DNA from: Novosphingobium sp049354825
GTDB lineage: Bacteria > Pseudomonadota > Alphaproteobacteria > Sphingomonadales > Sphingomonadaceae
Direction of reading: 5' to 3'
Assembly: GCF_049354825.1 (NCBI RefSeq)
Contig: NZ_CP186480.1
Location: 2,232,001-2,296,000, forward strand
Length of the DNA stretch: 64,000 bases
Below the pieces are notes generated by a model, which saw only the letters and a list, made by a program, of their open reading frames with translations, was not told where the DNA came from and made no database searches. Positions 54,740-61,812 of this stretch are shown piece by piece. Made by a program: the position numbers and the translations under genes. Positions within the stretch are counted from its first letter, which is position 1, and every line of letters starts with the position of its first letter.

Positions 54740-54991
54740 TCATTTCTTGGCGTGCGACTTGCCTTCGGCTTCGGCGGCTTCGAGGTCGGCCGCTTCGTCG
54801 CCGTCAAGCGCCTTGGCGGCGTCGCGCGCAGTCCGGGCGATGTCCTCGTCCGAATGGCTCTGAGCGTAAGCCGTCGTCTCCTCGTTGTATTCGCGTGCGG
54901 CCTTGTAATTGCCTTCGCCGTATTCGCCCTTGTTCTCGTCTGTCTGGCCGGCTGGCGCGGCGTTGGAAGGCTTTGCGGGCGTATCGCTCAT
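54740..54991 (-). CDS. Small hydrophilic protein, probable stress-regulon member
   Basis: 83 residues from ATG 54991 (AGGAG six bases upstream). Very polar: NKGEYGEGNYKAAREYNEET, SHSDEDIARTARDAAKALDG, ending in KSHAKK. Resembles hydrophilins or general stress proteins. A perfect EcfG promoter lies at 55023-55048 on its strand, giving a leader of about 25 bases. Confidence 0.75.
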   Translation of the reverse strand: MSDTPAKPSNAAPAGQTDENKGEYGEGNYKAAREYNEETTAYAQSHSDEDIARTARDAAKALDGDEAADLEAAEAEGKSHAKK

Positions 54992-55022
54992 CATGGTCTC
55001 CTGCAGGTGGCTGTCTTTCGGT

Positions 55023-55048
55023 AACGGGAACCTGCCGTTGACGGTTCC
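55023..55048 (-). promoter_or_regulatory. EcfG-type promoter of the 83-residue stress gene
   Basis: On the minus strand GGAAC (55048-55044), 17-bp spacer, CGTT (55026-55023). Exact consensus. It is about 25 bases from the expected start of the leader of the gene at 54991. Confidence 0.75.
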
Positions 55049-55112
55049 CCGCACTTCGGCGCACAATCCGCAAGTCCCGCCGCGCCCGGCCGCCATTCCC
55101 CCTGACAGAGGC

Positions 55113-55137
55113 GGAACTTGCGCTTGCCCGGCAGGTT
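55113..55137 (+). promoter_or_regulatory. EcfG-like promoter of the response regulator gene
   Basis: GGAAC (55113-55117), 16-bp spacer, GGTT (55134-55137), one base off CGTT. It leads to a start near 55144, 36 bases before the TTG at 55180. Confidence 0.55.
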
Positions 55138-55179
55138 ATCGCAGGAGCCCGGCCCTCCGCGGCGTGAAAGGACTTTCTC

Positions 55180-55584
55180 TTGCCCAAGCCATCGCTGCAG
55201 AAAGTCCTGATCGTCGAAGATGACGGCCTGCTGGCCGCTTCGCTGGAGGATGCGTTTCACGCCGCAGGGGTCAAGGATGTGCGGATTTCCGCGACGACCT
55301 CGGCAGCGATGGCCGAAATCGGCGAGATTGCGCCGCAAGTCATGGTCCTCGATGTCAATCTGGCTGATCGCAGCGACGGCTGGGGTCTTGCCGAGTTGTC
55401 GCGCGAATTGTTCGACCGGCCGCCGCTGATCATCTTTTCGACCGGGATGCCCGAAGCGATCCCCGAGGAAGTCAAGGAAATGGGCGTCGTCATGACCAAG
55501 CCCTATGCGCCTGACGATCTGGTCGCCAAGGCGATCAGCCTTGCGCCGCGCTCAATGCTGTCGCGCCTCCTGGGGCAGCGCTGA
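55180..55584 (+). CDS. Single-domain response regulator (SdrG-like)
   Basis: 134 residues from TTG 55180 with AAAGGA upstream. Receiver: VLIVEDDGLLAASLEDAFHA, Asp in VMVLDVNLADRSDG, then LIIFSTGMPE, similar to the FATGUY motif of alphaproteobacterial single-domain regulators, and the KPYAPDDL region. In Sphingomonas such a protein (SdrG) is part of the PhyR phosphorelay. An EcfG-like promoter precedes it. Confidence 0.85.
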   Translation: MPKPSLQKVLIVEDDGLLAASLEDAFHAAGVKDVRISATTSAAMAEIGEIAPQVMVLDVNLADRSDGWGLAELSRELFDRPPLIIFSTGMPEAIPEEVKEMGVVMTKPYAPDDLVAKAISLAPRSMLSRLLGQR

Positions 55585-55640
55585 CAACAAGCTCCGCGAG
55601 ACGGGCCGTCAACGGAGGCCGCGCGCGCCCTATGAACTAA

Positions 55641-55675
55641 AAGGCCCCCGCAGTCTTGCGACTACGAGGGCCTTT
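55641..55675 (+). terminator. Terminator after the response regulator gene
   Basis: AAGGCCC (55641-55647) pairs with GGGCCTT (55668-55674), with inner CG and AGTC/GACT pairs around a TTGC loop. The T-run is only three bases, so the terminator is moderate. Confidence 0.6.
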
Positions 55676-55682
55676 GGATCGG

Positions 55683-55742
55683 ATCACCACCGGGTGCGGG
55701 GGGAGGGGGGAGGGCCGGTGGTGATGCCATTAAAACACCACC
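55683..55742 (+). other. Structured segment with G-quadruplex motif and alternative stems upstream of phyR
   Basis: The 320 bases between 55585 and 55904 hold no gene; this is the part with structure. Four G tracts (55692-55714: runs of 3, 6, 6 and 3 with loops of 3, 1 and 1) match the G-quadruplex rule. An 11-bp inverted repeat (ATCACCACCGG 55683-55693; CCGGTGGTGAT 55715-55725) flanks the G-rich loop. The right arm GGTGGTG can instead pair with CACCACC at 55736-55742. Another hairpin, TTCGGC/GCCGAA, follows at 55775-55792. No GGAAC promoter for phyR is seen. Confidence 0.5.
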
Positions 55743-55904
55743 CCCCGGCGTTGGTTCCCGCTTTTCGAAAAAATTTCGGCGCTTGTGCCGAAGTGCACAG
55801 AAGGCCTATTGGCAGGCAACGTTGCCCTGTCGATGCGGGGCGCCTGGTCCTGCCGGATCGCCGGCGGATCGCCGCGATCGCGGGATGCAAAAGGTTCGAA
55901 AATA

Positions 55905-56699
55905 ATGTCGGTTGCTGAAACGGTTGGTGTCGAGCTTCCTTACCTGCGCCGCTATGCGCGGGCGCTGACGGGTTCGCAATCTTCGGGCGACACCTACGTG
56001 CGCATGACGCTCGAGGCGGCGCTGATCGATCCCCAGCTGCTGGCCGAGATCGGCGGCGACCGCATCGCGCTCTACCGCGCCTTCAGCAAGATCTGGTCGA
56101 CCGCCCACGTCGACACCGCGCACCCGGGCGGCGACGGCTCCATGCACGAGCAGGCTGCGCAGGATCGCCTTGCACAAGTCACGCCTCTGCACCGCCAGGC
56201 GTTGCTGCTGACCACGCTTGAGGAATTCTCGCTGACCGAGACTGCGAACATCCTCGGCATCGACGAGGACGAGGCCGGCAAGCTGGTCGCGCGCGCGATC
56301 GAGGAGATCGAGAGCGAGACCACCACCGACGTTCTCATCATCGAGGACGAGCCGCTGATCTCGATGCAGCTCGAGGGGCTGGTCAGCGATCTGGGCCACA
56401 ACGTGGTCGGCACCGCCGCAACGCGCACCCAGGCGCAGGAAGCCTTCGCCAAGACCCGGCCCGGCCTGGTCCTTGCCGACATCCAGCTTGCCGATGGCAG
56501 TTCGGGCATCGACGCGGTCGAGGATATTCTCAAGTTCGGCGACGTGCCGGTGATCTTCATCACCGCCTACCCGGAAAAGCTTCTTACCGGTGAGCGGCCC
56601 GAGCCGACCTACCTGGTGACCAAGCCGTTCCAGGAATCGACTGTGCGCGCGCAGATCAGCCAGGCCCTGTTCTTCGGATCGAGCCGCCCGATCGGTTGA
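55905..56699 (+). CDS. phyR: PhyR, general stress response anti-anti-sigma regulator
   Basis: 264 residues. Residues 1-135 are the EcfG-like sigma mimic (VELPYLRRYARALTGSQSSG, TPLHRQALLLTTLEEFSLTE); residues 142-258 are a receiver with phospho-acceptor Asp192 (LVLADIQLADGSSGIDAV) and Lys240 in TKPF. On phosphorylation PhyR binds NepR and frees EcfG. Start at ATG 55905; longer in-frame codons would run through the structured leader. It stands alone upstream of the CHASE kinase gene on the other strand. Confidence 0.96.
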   Translation: MSVAETVGVELPYLRRYARALTGSQSSGDTYVRMTLEAALIDPQLLAEIGGDRIALYRAFSKIWSTAHVDTAHPGGDGSMHEQAAQDRLAQVTPLHRQALLLTTLEEFSLTETANILGIDEDEAGKLVARAIEEIESETTTDVLIIEDEPLISMQLEGLVSDLGHNVVGTAATRTQAQEAFAKTRPGLVLADIQLADGSSGIDAVEDILKFGDVPVIFITAYPEKLLTGERPEPTYLVTKPFQESTVRAQISQALFFGSSRPIG

Positions 56700-56715
56700 T
56701 CCGTGCCGGGGCGGG

Positions 56716-58359
56716 TCAGCTCCGGCGGATCACGAACTCGCCGGCGTGGCGCACCGGTACCCGCAGGCGGCTGCGCACGCCCTCGGGCTCGAATGTCAGC
56801 TCAACCGCGTTCTTGAGTTCGCTGGCGACGATTTTCTCGATCAGGTCGCGGCCGAATCCGCGCCGCTGCGGCGGGACGACCGTCGGCCCGCCGGATTCGC
56901 GCCAGGTCACCTCGGCCAGTTCGGACGAGATCAGCTTCCAGGCGACGTGGACATGACCTTCCGGCCCCATCAGCGCGCCGTATTTGGCGGCATTGGTCGC
57001 CAGCTCGTGCAGAGCCAGCCCCAGCGACATGGCGTCGTTGGGAGCCAGGCGGATGTCGGGCCCGGCAAGCGAGACGTGCGCATCGCCATCGGTCATGTAT
57101 GGGGCCAGCTCGCTGCGGACGATGTCGGCAATCGATGCGGCGGTCCAGTCGGTTTGCGACAGCAGGTCGTGCGTCGCGGAGAGGGCGCGGACGCGCCCCA
57201 CCAGGCCTTCGGCGAACTCTTCGATAGTGGCGGAGCGGCGCCGGGTCAGCGAAACGATCGACAGGACGTTGGCCAGGGTATTCTTGACCCGATGATTGAG
57301 CTCGCGCGTCAGCGACGTGCGGATCGCCGCCTCGCCGGCGAAGCGCTCCAGCATCTGGCGGTCGGCGAGCGCACGGCGAGTCACGATGCGGGCCAGCGCG
57401 GCGACGAGGCAGGCGACGATCAGCCCGAACAGCAAGGTCGCGCGTCCGAGCACCGACAGCGCGGCCATCTTCTTGTCGGCAACCGTGACCACCCAGGTCC
57501 GCTCGGCCACGACCAGCGGGCGCAGCGTCATCATCCCCGGTTCACCGGTGTACCGCCGTTCGGCCATCATTGCCGTTGGATCCGCGCGGCCATCGTAAAG
57601 CGCGATATCGAGCCCCCGCGCGCCCGGCATCGCCAGCGCCGCGTCGAGAAAGTCGGACGTCCGGAACGGTGTGTAGACGAAGCCGCGCAGTCGCTGTGTG
57701 CTCTCGTCCACGACCGGCATGTAGATCAGGAACGCGGAATCGCGGCCTCCCTGCCCATCCTGAATCAGGCGAACCCGGCCCGTGGCGGCCGGCCGACCGG
57801 ATCGCGCCGCGCGTTCCATCGCTTCGCGCCGCCGCGCATCCGAAAACATGTCGAACCCCAGCGCTATGCGATTGGTGGGCGTGAGCGGCTCGAGAAAGGT
57901 GACCGGGACTACCGCGGCCGCGCCCGCTGCCGGCGCGGGGCGGATCGCATAGTCAGGCTCGATCGCCCGCATCATCGCCACGTGGGCGGTAACTTCGCCC
58001 GGGGTCAGCATCGGCGCAAAGCCAAGCCCGAGCGCGCCGTGATAGTTCTCGCCGCCGCCCAGATCGCTGGCGAAGCGGGAAAATACTCGCCGTGGAACGT
58101 CCGCGCGCGAGGCCATAAGCGCGGCGGCGGCATTCAGCGCGGCGCTGCTCTCGATGGCGCGTCGCTGCAGTGCACCAACAACTTCGTCGGCCCGCCGCTC
58201 CAGGTCGATCTGGCGGGCCATCGCGGCACTCCGTTCGATCGCCAGCACCGCCACCAGCGTAGCCGCCAGCGTCAGCAGGAACAGGAACAGCGGGAAACCC
58301 CGCGGATAGCGGTGAAACCAGGCGGCTCTTTGCGATCCGATAGGAAGTTGGCCGGCCAT
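56716..58359 (-). CDS. CHASE-domain HWE/HisKA_2 sensor histidine kinase
   Basis: 547 residues from ATG 58359 (GTG codons just upstream are less likely). A helix (LFLFLLTLAATLVAVLA), a periplasmic CHASE-type domain about residues 60-300, a second helix near 310, then the HWE kinase: ELNHRVKNTLANVLSIVSL (His356) and LALHELATNAAKYGAL. It faces the periplasm and probably phosphorylates PhyR. The gene is divergent from nepR-ecfG across a shared, symmetric EcfG promoter. Confidence 0.93.
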   Translation of the reverse strand: MAGQLPIGSQRAAWFHRYPRGFPLFLFLLTLAATLVAVLAIERSAAMARQIDLERRADEVVGALQRRAIESSAALNAAAALMASRADVPRRVFSRFASDLGGGENYHGALGLGFAPMLTPGEVTAHVAMMRAIEPDYAIRPAPAAGAAAVVPVTFLEPLTPTNRIALGFDMFSDARRREAMERAARSGRPAATGRVRLIQDGQGGRDSAFLIYMPVVDESTQRLRGFVYTPFRTSDFLDAALAMPGARGLDIALYDGRADPTAMMAERRYTGEPGMMTLRPLVVAERTWVVTVADKKMAALSVLGRATLLFGLIVACLVAALARIVTRRALADRQMLERFAGEAAIRTSLTRELNHRVKNTLANVLSIVSLTRRRSATIEEFAEGLVGRVRALSATHDLLSQTDWTAASIADIVRSELAPYMTDGDAHVSLAGPDIRLAPNDAMSLGLALHELATNAAKYGALMGPEGHVHVAWKLISSELAEVTWRESGGPTVVPPQRRGFGRDLIEKIVASELKNAVELTFEPEGVRSRLRVPVRHAGEFVIRRS

Positions 58360-58435
58360 CACCACTCGTTGCTAAGGGGGCTTGACCGTGCCGCGCCGGC
58401 GGACCGTCGCAACCGGGAAGACCCGATGGTCCTTT

Positions 58436-58462
58436 GGAACCATGCGCCTGCTCGAATGTTCC
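58436..58462. promoter_or_regulatory. Symmetric bidirectional EcfG-like promoter
   Basis: Plus strand: GGAAC (58436-58440), 16-bp spacer, TGTT (58457-58460), upstream of nepR-ecfG. Minus strand over the same bases: GGAAC (58462-58458), 16-bp spacer, GGTT (58441-58438), upstream of the kinase gene. Each -10 is one base from CGTT. Distances to the genes are about 66 and 72 bases after the predicted starts. Confidence 0.6.
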
Positions 58463-58532
58463 CGCTTTGCAGCATCGCGCGCCGACCCTTGACGGACCGG
58501 CGCCCGGCTGGAAACAGGAACGGAATACGTCA

Positions 58533-58724
58533 GTGGAGTTGGTATTGGCTCATTCAGGTAGAAAGGCTGGTCCGCACAAGGCCGGATCGCCTTTGCCGCC
58601 TCGGCCGGAGAAGCCGGGCTGGGCCGATGGACTGCGCCAACTGTACGATTCGGTCCTGGACGAACAGCTTCCCGACAGTTTCGACGACTTGTTGAAGAAG
58701 CTCGACCAGGCCGGTCATGGCTGA
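58533..58724 (+). CDS. nepR: NepR anti-sigma factor
   Basis: 63 residues if GTG 58533 is the start; TTG 58545 with GGAG six bases upstream would be four residues shorter. The NepR core is unmistakable: GWADGLRQLYDSVLDEQLPD then SFDDLLKKLD. NepR holds EcfG inactive and is taken away by phosphorylated PhyR. Its stop overlaps the ecfG start by eight bases, so the two are made together. Confidence 0.93.
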   Translation: MELVLAHSGRKAGPHKAGSPLPPRPEKPGWADGLRQLYDSVLDEQLPDSFDDLLKKLDQAGHG

Positions 58725-59295
58725 CGAAGAGCGCGCACCCTATAACGAGAAGCAGTTTCGGCGGGAGCTTCTGGCGACCCTGCCGCACCTCCGCGCTTTT
58801 GCGCGCGGATTGTGCGGCCGCCCTGATGTTGCTGACGACCTTGTCCAGGAGACGGCGATCAAGGCCTGGACGGCACGCGAGCGATTCAACCCCGGCACCA
58901 ACATGCGCGCGTGGACATTCGTGATCCTGCGCAACCACTATCGCAGCGAGATTCGCCGCAATCGCCGCCAAGGCGAATATGACGAAGCGGCGGCCGAGCG
59001 CATCCTGATCACCGACGCCGGGCAAGAGGCGCCGCTCCACCTCAACGACATGCAGCGCGCCTTGCAGAAGCTTCCTCCCGAACGGCGCGAGGCGCTGTTG
59101 CTGGTGGGAGCGGGCGGTTTTTCCTATGAAGAGGCCGCGGCGATTTGCGAGTGTGCGGTCGGCACGATGAAAAGCCGTGTCGCGCGCGGTCGTGCGGCGC
59201 TGGCGCAACTTCTTGACGGCGACAAGCCGCTGCCGGCCGAGGCCGCCTCGCTCGAACTGTCGACGACGCGCGCGGTCGAACACGCGGGACATTAA
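58717..59295 (+). CDS. ecfG: EcfG general stress sigma factor, copy 2 (with NepR)
   Basis: 192 residues. Region 2: FARGLCGRPDVADDLVQETA, TNMRAWTFVILRNHYRSEIR. Region 4: GAGGFSYEEAAAICECAVGT, MKSRVARGRAAL. It recognises GGAAC/CGTT promoters such as those listed here. The start overlaps nepR, the conserved gene order. The other EcfG copy lies 4.4 kb away. Confidence 0.95.
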   Translation: MADEERAPYNEKQFRRELLATLPHLRAFARGLCGRPDVADDLVQETAIKAWTARERFNPGTNMRAWTFVILRNHYRSEIRRNRRQGEYDEAAAERILITDAGQEAPLHLNDMQRALQKLPPERREALLLVGAGGFSYEEAAAICECAVGTMKSRVARGRAALAQLLDGDKPLPAEAASLELSTTRAVEHAGH

Positions 59296-59303
59296 GCCAG
59301 CCG

Positions 59304-59329
59304 GGAACACCCCCGCCCGGCGGCGCTTT
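59304..59329 (+). promoter_or_regulatory. Weak EcfG-like promoter before topoisomerase IB
   Basis: GGAAC (59304-59308), 17-bp spacer, CTTT (59326-59329); the -10 differs from CGTT by one base. The predicted transcript starts about 20 bases before the ATG at 59357. Supported mainly by the matching layout before the Ku gene. Confidence 0.4.
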
Positions 59330-59356
59330 AACGCGCTGCCGCAGCAGGGAATTCCG

Positions 59357-60370
59357 ATGAGCCGCCTTTCCTACGCAGATCAGGACAAGCCCGGGATCAC
59401 CCGCAGGAAGGCCGGCCACGGCTGGGCCTATTTCAACCCCGACGGCACCCGCATCAAGGATCGCGACGAGATCGACCGGCTGAATGCCATTGCCTTGCCG
59501 CCGGCCTATACCGACGCCTGGTTCGCCCCCAGTCCGAATTCGCACCTGCTGGCTTACGGTTTCGATGCGAAGGGCCGCAAGCAGTACCGGTACCATCCCG
59601 ATTTCCGCGCCACGCGCGAGAGCGTGAAGTACGATTCGCTCGCTGCGTTCGGCAAAGCGCTGGCAAAGCTGCGCAAGCGCGTGGCCAAGGACGTGGCGCG
59701 GCGCAAGCCAACGCGAGAGCGCGCGGTCGCCTCGGTCGTTCGGCTGCTCGATGGCGGCGAGATTCGCATCGGTAACCAGGCCTATGCCAAATCGAACAAG
59801 AGCTTCGGTGCGACCACGCTCCTGATGCGCCACGTGAAGCGAAATCGCGGCAAGCTGGAGCTGCGATTCAGGGCCAAATCCGGCAAGGAGGCTCAAGTCG
59901 AGGTTACCGACAAGAGCCTGCTGCGGTTCGTGCGCGATATGCAGGACCTGCCTGGCCAGCACTTGTTCCAGTACCTCGACAACCACGGCGAGGCGTGCCC
60001 GGTCAGCTCCGACGACGTCAACGCCTACATCCGCGAGGCCATGGGCGAAGACTTCACGGCCAAGCATTTCCGCACCTGGGCGGCCAGCGTATGTGGTTTT
60101 TCGCTGATCCTGGCCGACGAACGCCACGTCGGGGTCAAGGAGCTGGCCACCGCGGTGTCATGCCGGCTCAACAACACCCCGGCGGTGTCGCGCAAGTCGT
60201 ACATCCACCCGGCCGTGACCGCGCTGGCGCAAGATCCGAAGGCGCAGGACAAGCTGCGCCGCAAGGCCAAGCTGCCGCGCGCCCGCACGTTCATGACCCC
60301 GCACGAGCGCGCATTCCTGGCTTTCATTGCCAAGGCGCCGAAAGCGAAGACGCTGCTGAAGAAGCTTTAG
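59357..60370 (+). CDS. DNA topoisomerase IB
   Basis: 337 residues from ATG 59357. The poxvirus-type enzyme is intact: RKAGHGWAYFNPDGTRIKDR at the start, GNQAYAKSNKSFGATTLL (catalytic Lys region) near 140, HFRTWAAS (Arg239) and the nucleophile Tyr282 in SRKSYIHPAV. It relaxes supercoils through a 3'-phosphotyrosine bond. In alphaproteobacteria this gene often belongs to stress regulons. It ends on TTAG shared with the next gene. Confidence 0.92.
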   Translation: MSRLSYADQDKPGITRRKAGHGWAYFNPDGTRIKDRDEIDRLNAIALPPAYTDAWFAPSPNSHLLAYGFDAKGRKQYRYHPDFRATRESVKYDSLAAFGKALAKLRKRVAKDVARRKPTRERAVASVVRLLDGGEIRIGNQAYAKSNKSFGATTLLMRHVKRNRGKLELRFRAKSGKEAQVEVTDKSLLRFVRDMQDLPGQHLFQYLDNHGEACPVSSDDVNAYIREAMGEDFTAKHFRTWAASVCGFSLILADERHVGVKELATAVSCRLNNTPAVSRKSYIHPAVTALAQDPKAQDKLRRKAKLPRARTFMTPHERAFLAFIAKAPKAKTLLKKL

Positions 60371-61806
60371 GCCAACTGGCGCAGCCGCCGCTGGACGGCG
60401 GCAAGATCGGCGGCGAATTTCGCTTCTTCCGCGCTGCGCGCTGCATCGTCGAGCCGGAGCAGATAGGACGGGTGCGTGGTAATCCAGACCTCGCTGCCAT
60501 CGGGCTGGGGGATCGGCTCGCCGCGGCTTTTCTGCACGCTCACCGTCTTGCCCAGCACGCCCCGCGCGGCACTGGCGCCGAGCGCGAGAACGAGTTTGGG
60601 CTGAACAAGGCTTCGTTCGCCGTCCAGCCACCAGCGGCAGATATCGATCTCCTTGGCCGTTGGCGACTGGTGAAGCCGCCGCTTGCCGCGGTTGACGAAT
60701 TTGAAGTGCTTGACCGCGTTGGTCACGTAGCCTGCCGCGCGGTCGACGCCGGCCTGCTCCAGATGGTTCATCAACACCCGCCCGGCAGGACCCACGAAAG
60801 GCCGCCCTTCCTGCTCCTCGACGTCGCCGGGCTGCTCGCCCACGATCATCAGGCCGCTTGCCGCCTCGCCCTCGCCCATCACGGCGCGGGTTCCGTTGCA
60901 GCCGATCGGGCAGCGCGTGCACTGAACGACGCCGGTCGCGATCGCGGCCAGGCTGGCAGGCGCCTGCTCTGCCTCGAACAACGATGCGCCGCGTTCAACC
61001 ATGGCCGCCTCCCGTGCCTGCGCGCCGGCGACGAGCTCGGGGATGAGCGCGGCCTCAGGCATGTTCTTCCAGTACTTGCGGGGCATTTCCTTCAGCATCG
61101 CCCCGACCTTCAAACGCGCCGGGTTGAAGATGGATGCATAGTACTTGCGCCACAGCTCTTCGGCCGGATCGCCGCCTGGCGCGTCTTCGCGGCGGGCCGG
61201 CGGCCCCTCGGCCAGGCTTGCGCCGTCCCAGTGCAGCGAACCCTCGGGCGTCAGGATCGACCACGCCATCTGGGTGAAGCGATTCACGAAGAAGGCCGCG
61301 TTGGCGCGCAGGATGTGGTGCGCAGGCTCGAACCAGGCCACGAAGCGTTCGCTGCCATCGGCTTCGGCTATGCCGCGAAATCGCACGAAGGCCCGCATCT
61401 TGTGGATATCGCGCCGAACCGTGCGCGCCAGTTCTTCCAGCTTGCGCACGTCGGGATCGGCGGCATCGTCACACAGCGCGGGGCGCCCCCGCAGCCGCCA
61501 AACCAGCCGGTAAAGCAGCCCGAAGCGTTCCGCGTCGCGGTGCAGGATCGCCGATTTCGCGAGGGCCACGAACTTGCGGCTGACGCGCGCTTCGGCAACG
61601 CCGTCTGCCGGCGGCGGCAGGCGGCGGTCGCCATGCGAAAACAGGTTGCCCGACTGACCGCCCGGTTCGGTCCAGGCGACGCGGTCGGGCGGGACGTCGG
61701 CGGCGAGCAGACGCCGAGCCTGGTCGCGCCACTCGTCGAAATCGTCGCTGCGCGTCAGCGCGACGACATAGTACGCGCCAAGCCGGACGTGCTGGAGCGA
61801 CGTCAT
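60367..61806 (-). CDS. UdgX family uracil-DNA glycosylase fused to DUF4130 domain
   Basis: 479 residues. Residues 1-255 form a DUF4130 domain (DIHKMRAFVRFRGIAEADGS, FMNRF-like FFVNRFTQMAWSI, KYYASIFNPARLKVGAMLKE). Residues 285-479 are the UdgX type of uracil-DNA glycosylase: Fe-S Cys (CTRCPIGC), GEQPGDVEEQEGRPFVGPAG and the diagnostic GKRRLHQSP loop (374-382) whose His379 is expected to bond covalently to uracil-DNA. It lies 6 bp downstream of the radical SAM gene, a recurrent pair. Confidence 0.92.
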   Translation of the reverse strand: MTSLQHVRLGAYYVVALTRSDDFDEWRDQARRLLAADVPPDRVAWTEPGGQSGNLFSHGDRRLPPPADGVAEARVSRKFVALAKSAILHRDAERFGLLYRLVWRLRGRPALCDDAADPDVRKLEELARTVRRDIHKMRAFVRFRGIAEADGSERFVAWFEPAHHILRANAAFFVNRFTQMAWSILTPEGSLHWDGASLAEGPPARREDAPGGDPAEELWRKYYASIFNPARLKVGAMLKEMPRKYWKNMPEAALIPELVAGAQAREAAMVERGASLFEAEQAPASLAAIATGVVQCTRCPIGCNGTRAVMGEGEAASGLMIVGEQPGDVEEQEGRPFVGPAGRVLMNHLEQAGVDRAAGYVTNAVKHFKFVNRGKRRLHQSPTAKEIDICRWWLDGERSLVQPKLVLALGASAARGVLGKTVSVQKSRGEPIPQPDGSEVWITTHPSYLLRLDDAARSAEEAKFAADLAAVQRRLRQLA

Positions 61807-61812
61807 CGCGCG

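Noticed and set aside
55745..55904. EcfG promoter for phyR
   Set aside because: No GGAAC on the plus strand within this region; the closest string GGCAAC lacks a -10 match.
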